Origin: Acetothermia bacterium UBA3571
Lineage (GTDB): Bacteria; Bipolaricaulota; Bipolaricaulia; Bipolaricaulales; Bipolaricaulaceae
Reading direction: 5' to 3'
DNA: 26,098 bases
Assembly (NCBI GenBank): GCA_002375995.1
Contig: DFNI01000040.1
Span: forward strand, 1 to 26,098
Within the stretch, counting starts at the first letter, position 1, and each line of letters begins with the position of its first letter. The position numbers were made by a program, and so were the translations under genes. This document shows positions 1-6,835 of this stretch, in pieces. A model generated the notes under the pieces. The model made no database searches and had not been told where the DNA came from. It saw nothing but the letters and a program-made list of their open reading frames with translations.

Positions 1-306
1 TTCGTGATCCTGGACGAGGCCCAGAACACCACCCACACCCAAATGAAGATGTTCCTGACGCGGCTTGGGTTCGGCTCCAAGGCGGTGATCACCGGGGACA
101 TCACCCAGGTGGACCTGGTGGGGCGGACCTCGGGCCTTAGGGAGGTGATCGAGATCCTCTCCGGGATTCCCGGGATCGCCTTCGTGTATTTGGACCGGCG
201 GGACGTGGTGCGCCACCCGCTGGTCAGGGCGATCATAGAGGCATATGAGCGATACGAGAAAGGCCAACAAAAACGGAAAGAAGGCCCCGCAGAAGCTTCG
301 GCCTGA
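1..306 (+). CDS. phoH: PhoH family ATPase, C-terminal part (5' end outside window)
   Basis: The reading frame is open from the first base, so the gene begins upstream. The visible 101 residues start at the Walker B segment FVILDEAQN, followed by a TQMKMFLTRLG helix and the SKAVITGDITQVDL stretch characteristic of PhoH proteins. PhoH is a cytoplasmic P-loop ATPase related to helicases and implicated in RNA metabolism; the Walker A half lies outside the window. The neighbour downstream is a 7TM-HD protein, and the phoH/7TM-HD order is common in bacteria, which supports the call. The last 62 bases overlap the start of that neighbour. Family assignment is confident; cellular role is only known in outline. 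Confidence 0.93.
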   Translation, partial: FVILDEAQNTTHTQMKMFLTRLGFGSKAVITGDITQVDLVGRTSGLREVIEILSGIPGIAFVYLDRRDVVRHPLVRAIIEAYERYEKGQQKRKEGPAEASA

Positions 307-1597
307 GCGACACTTCGCCCCCGAGCTCGTTACCGCCGTTGTCGTTTTGGGTGGGCTTTCTGTGGCGCGGCTGGGCGGGGGATTACGGCTTACTCCTTGG
401 TATCAGGCCCTGGGCGCGGTGTTCGCGGGGGGGCTTGCCCTCTTCCTCGTGCGCCGCGCAGCGGGCTGGGGTGCGGCCCAGGAACGGTTTTGGTTGGGCT
501 CGGTCCTAGCGGGGGTCCTGCTTTCGGTGTTGGGGGGTGCAGGGTCCCCGTATCTCGTCCCCTGGGGCGTGTCCACCGGCCTGGGAGCTCTCTTCTTCGG
601 TACCCCCTTTGGGATCCGGATATTGTTGCCGCTGGTGGCGTGGGGGGCAGTGTATTTGGGGGTAGGGCCAGCAGTGGCCGGGCTCCTGGGCGGACTGCTC
701 ATGGCGATGGCCATGCCCGAGGTGAGGAAGGCGCGTGAATTCCTGGCTGCCGGGGCATTGGCGGGGGTGACCACTGGGGTTGTAGCCCTGCTTTTCCTGT
801 GGGATGCCGGGACCGTGGGTGTCCTTGCCGCCTTTCTGTCCGGTCCGGCGGCGACGCTCCTCATTTGGAGCGTACTGCCCCTGGTGGAACGGGTGCTAGA
901 TCGCACGAGCCCCTTGAGCTTGGTGGAGCTCCTGGATCCGTCGCATCCCTTGCTGGAGGAGCTTAGGCGGGAGGCCCCGGGCACCTATTACCATTCCCGG
1001 AACGTTTCGGCCTTAGCGGAGGCAGCGGCCCGGGCCATTGGGGCCAACGCGCTGCTTGCGGCGGTGGGAGGGCTCTACCACGACATCGGCAAGCTCACTC
1101 GGCCCGACTTCTTCGTGGAAAACCAAGACGGTGCCAACCCCCACGATGAGCTGAACCCCTCCCTCTCCAAAGTGATCCTTTCTGCCCACGTTAAGGAAGG
1201 AATAGAGCTCGCCCGCCGCCACGGGCTCCGCGGGGACGTGATCCACTTCATCGCCACCCACCACGGGACCTCGGTGATGCGTTATTTCTCGGAGCGGGGG
1301 GTGGAGCAAGGGCTTCCCGCCGATGAGTTCCGTTACGCCAACCCCCTACCCGACACCAAGGAGACCGCCATCGTGATGCTGGCCGATCCCCTGGAGGCGG
1401 CGGCGCGGACCCGCCCCCGGGAGGAGATCCCGGAGCTGGTGGAGAAGACGGTGGAAGAGCGAATGCGCGACGGACAGTTGGATCGTGCTCCGCTTACCAT
1501 GGCGGACTTGGCCAAGGTCAAACAGGCCTTCGTGAAGGTACTCCAGGGTATGGCCCACAGCCGGGTGGCGGATTATCCTATGTATCAGGGGCAATGA
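245..1597 (+). CDS. 7TM-HD family membrane phosphodiesterase, PgpH-like (probable c-di-AMP hydrolase), short form
   Basis: This 450-residue protein has a basic N-terminus, about seven hydrophobic segments (roughly residues 30-225) and a cytoplasmic HD domain (about 235-445). HD motifs are clear: H250 in YYHSRN, H279-D280 in YHDIGK, then NPHDELNPSLSKVI, a conserved HVKEGIELA and the double histidine of ATHHGTSVMRYF. These match PgpH-type 7TM-HD proteins, which in Firmicutes hydrolyse cyclic di-AMP to pApA using a two-metal centre. Family members are usually about 700 residues because an extracellular 7TMR-HDED sensor precedes the membrane part; here that sensor is absent. The ATG at 245 has a weak GAGG upstream and gives a 62-base overlap with phoH; a TTG at 347 is the alternative but would cut into the first membrane segment. 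Its end overlaps ligA by ATGA. Substrate is inferred from the family. Confidence 0.88.
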   Translation: MSDTRKANKNGKKAPQKLRPERHFAPELVTAVVVLGGLSVARLGGGLRLTPWYQALGAVFAGGLALFLVRRAAGWGAAQERFWLGSVLAGVLLSVLGGAGSPYLVPWGVSTGLGALFFGTPFGIRILLPLVAWGAVYLGVGPAVAGLLGGLLMAMAMPEVRKAREFLAAGALAGVTTGVVALLFLWDAGTVGVLAAFLSGPAATLLIWSVLPLVERVLDRTSPLSLVELLDPSHPLLEELRREAPGTYYHSRNVSALAEAAARAIGANALLAAVGGLYHDIGKLTRPDFFVENQDGANPHDELNPSLSKVILSAHVKEGIELARRHGLRGDVIHFIATHHGTSVMRYFSERGVEQGLPADEFRYANPLPDTKETAIVMLADPLEAAARTRPREEIPELVEKTVEERMRDGQLDRAPLTMADLAKVKQAFVKVLQGMAHSRVADYPMYQGQ

Positions 1598-3624
1598 TGG
1601 GCGAGGAAATGCGGACGGAGGACCTCGAGGCGGTAAAACGCAGGATCGAGGAGCTCCGGGACCTCATCCGCAAGTACGACTATTACTACTACGTCCTCAA
1701 CCGGCCCCTGGTATCCGACGCGGAGTACGACGAGCTCTTCCGGGAGCTCCAGGAGCTCGAGGAGAAATACCCCCAGTTCGTGACCCCCGATTCCCCCACC
1801 CAGCGGGTAGGGGCCCCACCCGCAGAGGAGTTCAAGCAGGTACGCCACGCGGTCCCCATGCTCTCCCTCCAGAACTGCTTCACCGAGGAGGAGTTTCTGG
1901 AGTGGGATCGCCGGATAAAGCGGATGCTGGGGACGGAAAAGGTGGCCTACGTGTGCGAGCCCAAACTGGATGGGCTGGGAGTGGAGCTCGTCTACGAGAA
2001 CGGGGTCTTCACGGTGGGCTCCACCCGGGGTGACGGCTACGTAGGCGAGGACGTGACCAACAACCTGAAGACCATAAAACAGATACCCCTGCGCCTCCTC
2101 TCCGACGAGATCCCCCCGCCGCGGCTGCTCGAAGTGCGGGGCGAGGTCTACATGGAGAAAGAGGACTTCAAGCGCCTCAACGAGGAGCGGGCCAAGCGAG
2201 GCGAGCCCCTGTTCGCCAACCCCCGGAATGCCGCTGCAGGGTCCCTGAGGCAGCTGGATCCTTCCGTTACCGCCGCCCGTCCCCTAAAGGTGTTCTTCTA
2301 CGCCTTGGGCCGGGTGGAAGGGTTCGAGATAAGGACCCAGGAGGAGCTCTTAACCACCCTTCCTAAATGGGGCCTCCCCGTAAACCCCATCTGGAAGAAG
2401 TGCGAGACCCCGGAGGAGGCGATCGAGTTCTACCACGAGCTTCTGGAGAAGCGGGAAGAACTCCCCTACGAGGCCGATGGCATGGTGGTGAAGGTGGACG
2501 ATTTCGCCCAGAGGGAGGCGTTGGGGGAGATCGCCCGGGCCCCCCGTTGGGCCATCGCGTTCAAGTTCCCCGCGGAGCAGAGGACCACCAGGGTCCTGGA
2601 CATCGTGGTGCAGGTGGGGCGCACCGGGGTCCTCACCCCGGTGGCGATCCTGGAGCCGGTGGAGGTGGGCGGGGTGACCGTCTCCCGGGCCACCCTCCAC
2701 AACGAGGACGAGGTCAAACGCAAGGACGTGCGCATCGGGGACTGGGTGGTGGTCCAGCGGGCAGGCGGCGTGATTCCCGAGGTGGTGGCCTCCATCCCGG
2801 AGCGCCGGACTGGGGAAGAGCGGGAGTTTCACATGCCCGAAAGGTGCCCGGTTTGCGGGGGGCCGGTGGTCCGGCCCGAGGGGGAGGTGGCCCACCGCTG
2901 TACCAACATCTCCTGCCCCGCCCGGATCAAAGAATCGATCCGTCACTTCGCCTCCCGGCGGGCCGCGGACATCCAGGGCCTAGGCGAGAAGATCGTGAAT
3001 AAACTTGTAGACACGGGGCTCGTGCGACGCATCTCCGACCTTTATCGCCTCACCAAGGCGGACCTTCTGCGCCTGGAGGGGTTCGCGGACAAATCCGCCG
3101 AAAACCTCCTGCGGGAGATCGAAAAATCCAAGGGGATATCCCTCGCCCGGTTCATCTACGCTTTGGGGATCCCCCACGTGGGGGAAAAGCTCGCGGAGAT
3201 CCTGGCGGAGAACTACGACTCCATCGACGAGCTGGCCCAAGCTACCGAGGAAGAGCTCATGCGGATCGAGGGGATCGGCCCCGAGGTAGCTAAAAGCATC
3301 GTGGACTTCTTCAGGAACCCCGAGAACAAAAAGCTCATCGAGGAGCTCAAGGCCGCGGGGCTTAACCCCCGGCGCGTGGTGAAGGCTGGCCCCCTCTCGG
3401 GGAAGACCTTCGTGTTCACCGGGGCCCTCTCCTCCATGACCCGGGAAGAGGCGAAGAGAAAGGTGGAGGAGCTCGGGGGGAAGGTTGCTTCAAGCGTATC
3501 CCGAAAGGTGGACTACGTGGTGGTAGGTGAAAATCCCGGTTCCAAGTACGACAAAGCCCGGGCGCTGGGGATTCCCTTGTTGACCGAGGAGGAGTTCCTC
3601 GAGCTGGTGGGCGGTTCCTCCTGA
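1594..3624 (+). CDS. ligA: NAD+-dependent DNA ligase LigA
   Basis: LigA seals nicks in duplex DNA using NAD+, in replication and repair. At 676 residues the protein has the normal family length. Domains in order: the N-terminal Ia helices with the paired tyrosines of YDYYYYVLNRP (28-38), adenylation domain with the KLDG lysine K124, the YEADGMVVKV motif near 292-301 and AFKFPAE near 322-328, an OB fold, a four-cysteine zinc finger (C418, C421, C436, C441), helix-hairpin-helix repeats (about 455-580) and a C-terminal BRCT domain (about 595-670, with KTFVFTGALSSMTREEA). All key residues are present, so it should be active. The ATG at 1594 overlaps the preceding stop codon (ATGA), implying translational coupling to the HD gene; a second ATG follows directly at 1597. 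Confidence 0.98.
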   Translation: MMGEEMRTEDLEAVKRRIEELRDLIRKYDYYYYVLNRPLVSDAEYDELFRELQELEEKYPQFVTPDSPTQRVGAPPAEEFKQVRHAVPMLSLQNCFTEEEFLEWDRRIKRMLGTEKVAYVCEPKLDGLGVELVYENGVFTVGSTRGDGYVGEDVTNNLKTIKQIPLRLLSDEIPPPRLLEVRGEVYMEKEDFKRLNEERAKRGEPLFANPRNAAAGSLRQLDPSVTAARPLKVFFYALGRVEGFEIRTQEELLTTLPKWGLPVNPIWKKCETPEEAIEFYHELLEKREELPYEADGMVVKVDDFAQREALGEIARAPRWAIAFKFPAEQRTTRVLDIVVQVGRTGVLTPVAILEPVEVGGVTVSRATLHNEDEVKRKDVRIGDWVVVQRAGGVIPEVVASIPERRTGEEREFHMPERCPVCGGPVVRPEGEVAHRCTNISCPARIKESIRHFASRRAADIQGLGEKIVNKLVDTGLVRRISDLYRLTKADLLRLEGFADKSAENLLREIEKSKGISLARFIYALGIPHVGEKLAEILAENYDSIDELAQATEEELMRIEGIGPEVAKSIVDFFRNPENKKLIEELKAAGLNPRRVVKAGPLSGKTFVFTGALSSMTREEAKRKVEELGGKVASSVSRKVDYVVVGENPGSKYDKARALGIPLLTEEEFLELVGGSS

Positions 3625-3682
3625 GCGTCTCCCCTTCCCGGGCGGTGACGGGGTGGCGGCGCGTTTTCTCTAGCGGTCTCCG

Positions 3683-3711
3683 TGGGCGCATACGCGTGCA
3701 GATATTAAAAT
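3683..3711 (+). promoter_or_regulatory. putative promoter, near-leaderless, for the ABC-class ATPase operon
   Basis: The 96-base gap after ligA ends in an AT-rich TATTAAAAT (3703-3711), the only such patch here. TAAAAT (3706-3711) would act as -10, with a weak TGGGCG 17 bases upstream as -35. The GTG start at 3721 lies only 9 bases downstream and has no Shine-Dalgarno sequence, so transcription would start almost at the start codon. Identified by eye only. Confidence 0.4.
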
Positions 3712-3720
3712 CACCCCACC

Positions 3721-5439
3721 GTGCGCGACAGACGTGAACTAGACGATCTCCTGCGGAGGCTGAACGGCAAAGGGTACGGGGCCTACAAGAGCTTGGAGGG
3801 GGTGTGGCGGTTCCCGAAGTTCGTCCTGTTCGTGGATCACGTCCAAGGGGACCCCTTTGCCACCCCCAGCCGGCTGCGCGTCAGGGTTCCCATGGAGATA
3901 GCCGGAATCCCACACGAGTTTTACCGAAATAAATCCCGGAAAACCGCGCTGGAGGATTTCTTAGTACGCCAGCTAGCCCGCTGGATCCCAAAAGTTACCA
4001 AGGGGAACAGGGGCTCGGGCCATTCCGGGAGATTTTCGGTGGTGGCTTTCGGCCAGTGCATCCTCCACCGCACCGCCGTCTGGGTGACCGAGGAGCACGT
4101 GGAGGCGATCCTTTCGGTGGGGTTGCCTGCGGCCGGGCGCAGGATCCTGGGCCATGAGGCGGCGGAGATGCTCCTTTCGGAACTGCCGGAGCTCGTGCGC
4201 CGCGCCCTGTTTTTCGTGAACCTGGACAAGGCGGCGCTGAGGGAGCACGTGGCCTGTGGGGAGGATGCCGACGCCTTGAGGGAGCAGCTGGCGGAGCGGG
4301 GGTTGGTGGCCTTCGTGGCCGAGGGAGCGATCCTCCCCCGGGAGTCCGGGGTCTCGGATCGGCCGCTCGGGGAGGGGGCGATCCCCTTCGAGCCGCCCCC
4401 CTCCCTATCCGTGACCCTGGAGCGGCCGAATCGCGGTCCCATCAGGGGGATGGGGATTCCCGAAGGAGTTACCCTCATCGTGGGCGGCGGCTACCACGGG
4501 AAATCCACCTTGCTCTCCGCCTTGGCCCAAGGGGTCTACAACCACATCCCCGGGGATGGCCGCGAGTACGTGGTGACGCGGAGGGAAGCGGTGGTGATCC
4601 GTGCTGAAGACGGACGGTTCGTGTGCGGGGTGGACATCTCCCCCTTTATCTCCAACCTTCCCAACGGGACCGACACCCGTAACTTCTCCACCCAGAACGC
4701 CTCCGGCTCCACGTCGCAAGCGGCGAACATCATGGAGGCCCTGGAGGCTGGGGCGAAAGTGCTCCTTGTGGACGAAGATACCTCCGCCACCAACTTCATG
4801 ATCCGGGACGAGAGGATGCAGGAGCTCGTGGTCAAGGAGAAGGAGCCGATCACCCCCTTCCTCGACAAGGTGAGGCCCCTTTACCGGGACCACGGGGTGA
4901 GCTCCATCCTGGTGATGGGGGGGTCGGGGGACTACTTCGAGGTGGCCGATTGTGTCATCATGATGGACGCGTACCGTCCTCGGGACGTGACGGACAAGGC
5001 CAAGGAGATCGTGAGGAAGTACCCCCTTAGGCGGCGTCCCGAGGGCGGGGAGCGTTTCGGGTCCATCCCGCGGCGGGTGCCCGACCTCTCCTCCATTCGC
5101 CCCCGCACCCCGAAGGGGAAGCTCAAGATCAGGGCGAGCAAGATGGCATTGCAACTGGGGAGTTCCGTGATCGACCTTTCCCGGATCCACCAGATCGCCG
5201 AGGTCCCCCAGGCCCGGGCCATCGGCTACATCCTGGCGTATATTGCGGAGAACGGCCGCAGGTTCGCGGGAAAACCCCTCGCGGAGATCCTGGACGAGGT
5301 GGAGCGAGCGCTCGAGGCCGAGGGCCTTTGGGCCTTTATTCCTGCCCGATACGGTGATCTCGCGGCGCCGCGGCGGTTCGAGGTCGCCGCCGCCCTGAAT
5401 CGGCTCCGCACCCTGCGGTTGCGCGATGGAAAGGTATAA
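3721..5439 (+). CDS. predicted ATPase of the ABC class (PF09818 type)
   Basis: A 572-residue protein of the conserved ABC-class ATPase family. The N-terminal third (about 1-240) is family-specific. The P-loop GGGYHGKST sits at 255-263, and the family hallmark NFSTQNASGSTSQAAN follows near 325-340, where the serine-rich stretch resembles an ABC signature. Walker B LLVDEDTSATNF is at 348-359, followed by ILVMGGSGDYFEVAD. There are no membrane segments, so it is cytoplasmic and not a transporter. The family is widespread and poorly characterised; a trypanosome relative (MRB1590) acts in mitochondrial RNA editing, which hints at RNA binding. Here the gene overlaps an m5C RNA methyltransferase by 14 bases, consistent with an RNA role, but that is inference. 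The GTG start has no ribosome binding site; a promoter lies immediately upstream. Confidence 0.9.
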   Translation: MRDRRELDDLLRRLNGKGYGAYKSLEGVWRFPKFVLFVDHVQGDPFATPSRLRVRVPMEIAGIPHEFYRNKSRKTALEDFLVRQLARWIPKVTKGNRGSGHSGRFSVVAFGQCILHRTAVWVTEEHVEAILSVGLPAAGRRILGHEAAEMLLSELPELVRRALFFVNLDKAALREHVACGEDADALREQLAERGLVAFVAEGAILPRESGVSDRPLGEGAIPFEPPPSLSVTLERPNRGPIRGMGIPEGVTLIVGGGYHGKSTLLSALAQGVYNHIPGDGREYVVTRREAVVIRAEDGRFVCGVDISPFISNLPNGTDTRNFSTQNASGSTSQAANIMEALEAGAKVLLVDEDTSATNFMIRDERMQELVVKEKEPITPFLDKVRPLYRDHGVSSILVMGGSGDYFEVADCVIMMDAYRPRDVTDKAKEIVRKYPLRRRPEGGERFGSIPRRVPDLSSIRPRTPKGKLKIRASKMALQLGSSVIDLSRIHQIAEVPQARAIGYILAYIAENGRRFAGKPLAEILDEVERALEAEGLWAFIPARYGDLAAPRRFEVAAALNRLRTLRLRDGKV

Positions 5440-6316
5440 GACCATCATCCCCGACTGGGAAAGGTTCTGGGAGGCCATCCATACCCCGCTTCCCACCGTG
5501 ATCCGCACCAATACGCTGAAGACGAGCCCGGAGGAGCTGCGGACACGCTTAGAAAGCAAGGGCTTCGCGCTGGAGAGGCTCCCCTGGAGCCCGCTCCTTT
5601 TTCGGGTAGAGGGGGAGGTCCCCATCGGGGCCACCGTGGAACACTGGCTCGGGCTCTATTACGTGCAGGAGGCAACCCAGACCCTGCCCGTGTTGGCTTT
5701 GGAACCGAAGCCCGGGGAGCGGATCTTGGACCTCTGCGCCGCCCCCGGGGGGAAGACCACCCAGATCGCGGCCCTGATGGAGAACCGCGGCACCCTGGTG
5801 GCAAACGACATGAATCCCAAGCGGCTTCGGGCCCTGATGGCCAACGTCTACCGGATGGGCGCCATCTGCTGTGTAGTCACCGAGTGTCGGGGTGAACACT
5901 TCCCCGGTGAGGGGATCTTCGACCGGGTGCTGGTGGACGCGCCCTGTTCCGCCGAGGGCACGGCCAGGAAATACCCCCATCTCCGCCAAGGGGCTTCCCT
6001 CTCCTATATCCAGCGAATGGCGGCGATCCAGCGGGGGCTCCTATATCGGGCCCTGGGGCTTGTGAAACCTGGTGGAATCGTGGTTTACTCCACATGTACC
6101 ATCGCCCCGGAGGAAAATGAGGGGGTGGTGAGCCGGGCCCTGAAGAAGGGATTGGCGGAGATCCTCCCCTGGGAGCCCCCGGTTCCCCACGAGCGGGGGG
6201 TTCCCCGCTTCGGCCGGGAGGAGTACGGGAAGGAAATGGAAAAGGCCGTCCGGGTCTATCCGCACCATTTCGACTCCGATGGGGGGTTCATTGCGGTCCT
6301 CAGGCGATTGGGGTGA
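5426..6316 (+). CDS. RsmF/NOL1-NOP2-Sun family RNA (cytosine-5) methyltransferase
   Basis: A SAM-dependent enzyme that methylates C5 of cytosine in rRNA or tRNA. The 296-residue protein has the short N-terminal module with the IRTNTLK motif (26-32), the SAM-binding CAAPGGKTTQ (104-113), the acidic ND ribose contact (128-129), the DAPCSAEG motif with C174 and the STCT motif with nucleophile C224. Both family cysteines are present. It ends right after the last strand of the catalytic fold (FDSDGGFIAVL). RsmF-type enzymes often continue into a PUA-like domain; here that domain is encoded by the next reading frame. The ATG overlaps the upstream ATPase gene by 14 bases, so the two are probably translationally coupled. 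The exact target base cannot be told from sequence. Confidence 0.93.
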   Translation: MERYKTIIPDWERFWEAIHTPLPTVIRTNTLKTSPEELRTRLESKGFALERLPWSPLLFRVEGEVPIGATVEHWLGLYYVQEATQTLPVLALEPKPGERILDLCAAPGGKTTQIAALMENRGTLVANDMNPKRLRALMANVYRMGAICCVVTECRGEHFPGEGIFDRVLVDAPCSAEGTARKYPHLRQGASLSYIQRMAAIQRGLLYRALGLVKPGGIVVYSTCTIAPEENEGVVSRALKKGLAEILPWEPPVPHERGVPRFGREEYGKEMEKAVRVYPHHFDSDGGFIAVLRRLG

Positions 6317-6317
6317 G

Positions 6318-6767
6318 GTGGCCCGGGAGTACCTTCGGGAGCGGTTCGGGATCGAGGAACTCCCGGGAAAGGTTATCGAGCGGGCCCGGGGCCTTTGGCT
6401 TGCGGCCGCCGATTTCCTCCCTGAGGGGGTCAAGATCCACTCCGTGGGATTGAGGCTCTTTTACCTCCACGGGCGGGGGCTCAAGCCCGCGAGCCTCGGC
6501 CTCTCCTTCCTCGGGAAACGAATCGTGAAGAACACAGTCGAGGTGGACCTCGAGGAGCTCGAGAAGCTGCTTTTAGGACAGACGGTGGAGAAGCCCGGTG
6601 CCCCGGAGGGATATGTGGCCCTCGTTTACCGGGGCGAGGTACTCGGCTGCGGCAAGGTCAGAGGGGGGAAGCTCTCGGCCGAGATCTCAAAGGCCCGTCG
6701 CCGGGAACTCCTGGCCGCCCTTCCGTGGGAGAAACGAGCACAACGTGGTGAACATCACAGTTCCTGA
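6318..6767 (+). CDS. PUA-like RNA-binding protein (NOL1/NOP2/fmu-associated type), partner of the m5C methyltransferase
   Basis: A protein of about 149 residues resembling the C-terminal PUA-like domain of RsmF-type methyltransferases: the closing segment GYVALVYRGEVLGCGKV followed by GGKL matches their conserved end. Similar stand-alone proteins are known in archaea and some thermophiles as ribosome biogenesis proteins of the NOL1/NOP2/fmu family. It probably binds RNA and helps the upstream enzyme select its substrate; that partnership is inferred from adjacency. The start is uncertain. GTG 6318 follows the upstream stop by one base and begins just before the conserved AREYLRERFG; ATG 6279 would overlap by 38 bases and has no ribosome binding site. 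The frame is +1 relative to the methyltransferase, so a programmed or accidental frameshift producing a single fused protein is an alternative. Confidence 0.78.
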   Translation: MAREYLRERFGIEELPGKVIERARGLWLAAADFLPEGVKIHSVGLRLFYLHGRGLKPASLGLSFLGKRIVKNTVEVDLEELEKLLLGQTVEKPGAPEGYVALVYRGEVLGCGKVRGGKLSAEISKARRRELLAALPWEKRAQRGEHHSS

Positions 6768-6780
6768 ACGCTTTCGCCGG

Positions 6781-6832
6781 TAAAATGGCGTAAAGGATCG
6801 TGGGGTTTGGGGGATCCCCAGGAAAGGAGGAG
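6781..6832 (+). promoter_or_regulatory. upstream region of the vWA gene: -10-like box and strong ribosome binding site
   Basis: TAAAAT at 6781-6786 is a candidate -10 with no convincing -35. A strong Shine-Dalgarno, GGAAAGGAGGAG (6821-6832), stands 5 bases before the GTG at 6836. This decides the start: an in-frame GTG at 6800 would place hydrophilic residues before the signal peptide and has no ribosome binding site. Confidence 0.6.
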
Positions 6833-6835
6833 AAA

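Noticed and set aside
4405..5634. 409-codon minus-strand frame opposite the ABC-class ATPase
   Set aside because: Shadow frame of low-complexity composition; the plus-strand protein carries all family motifs.
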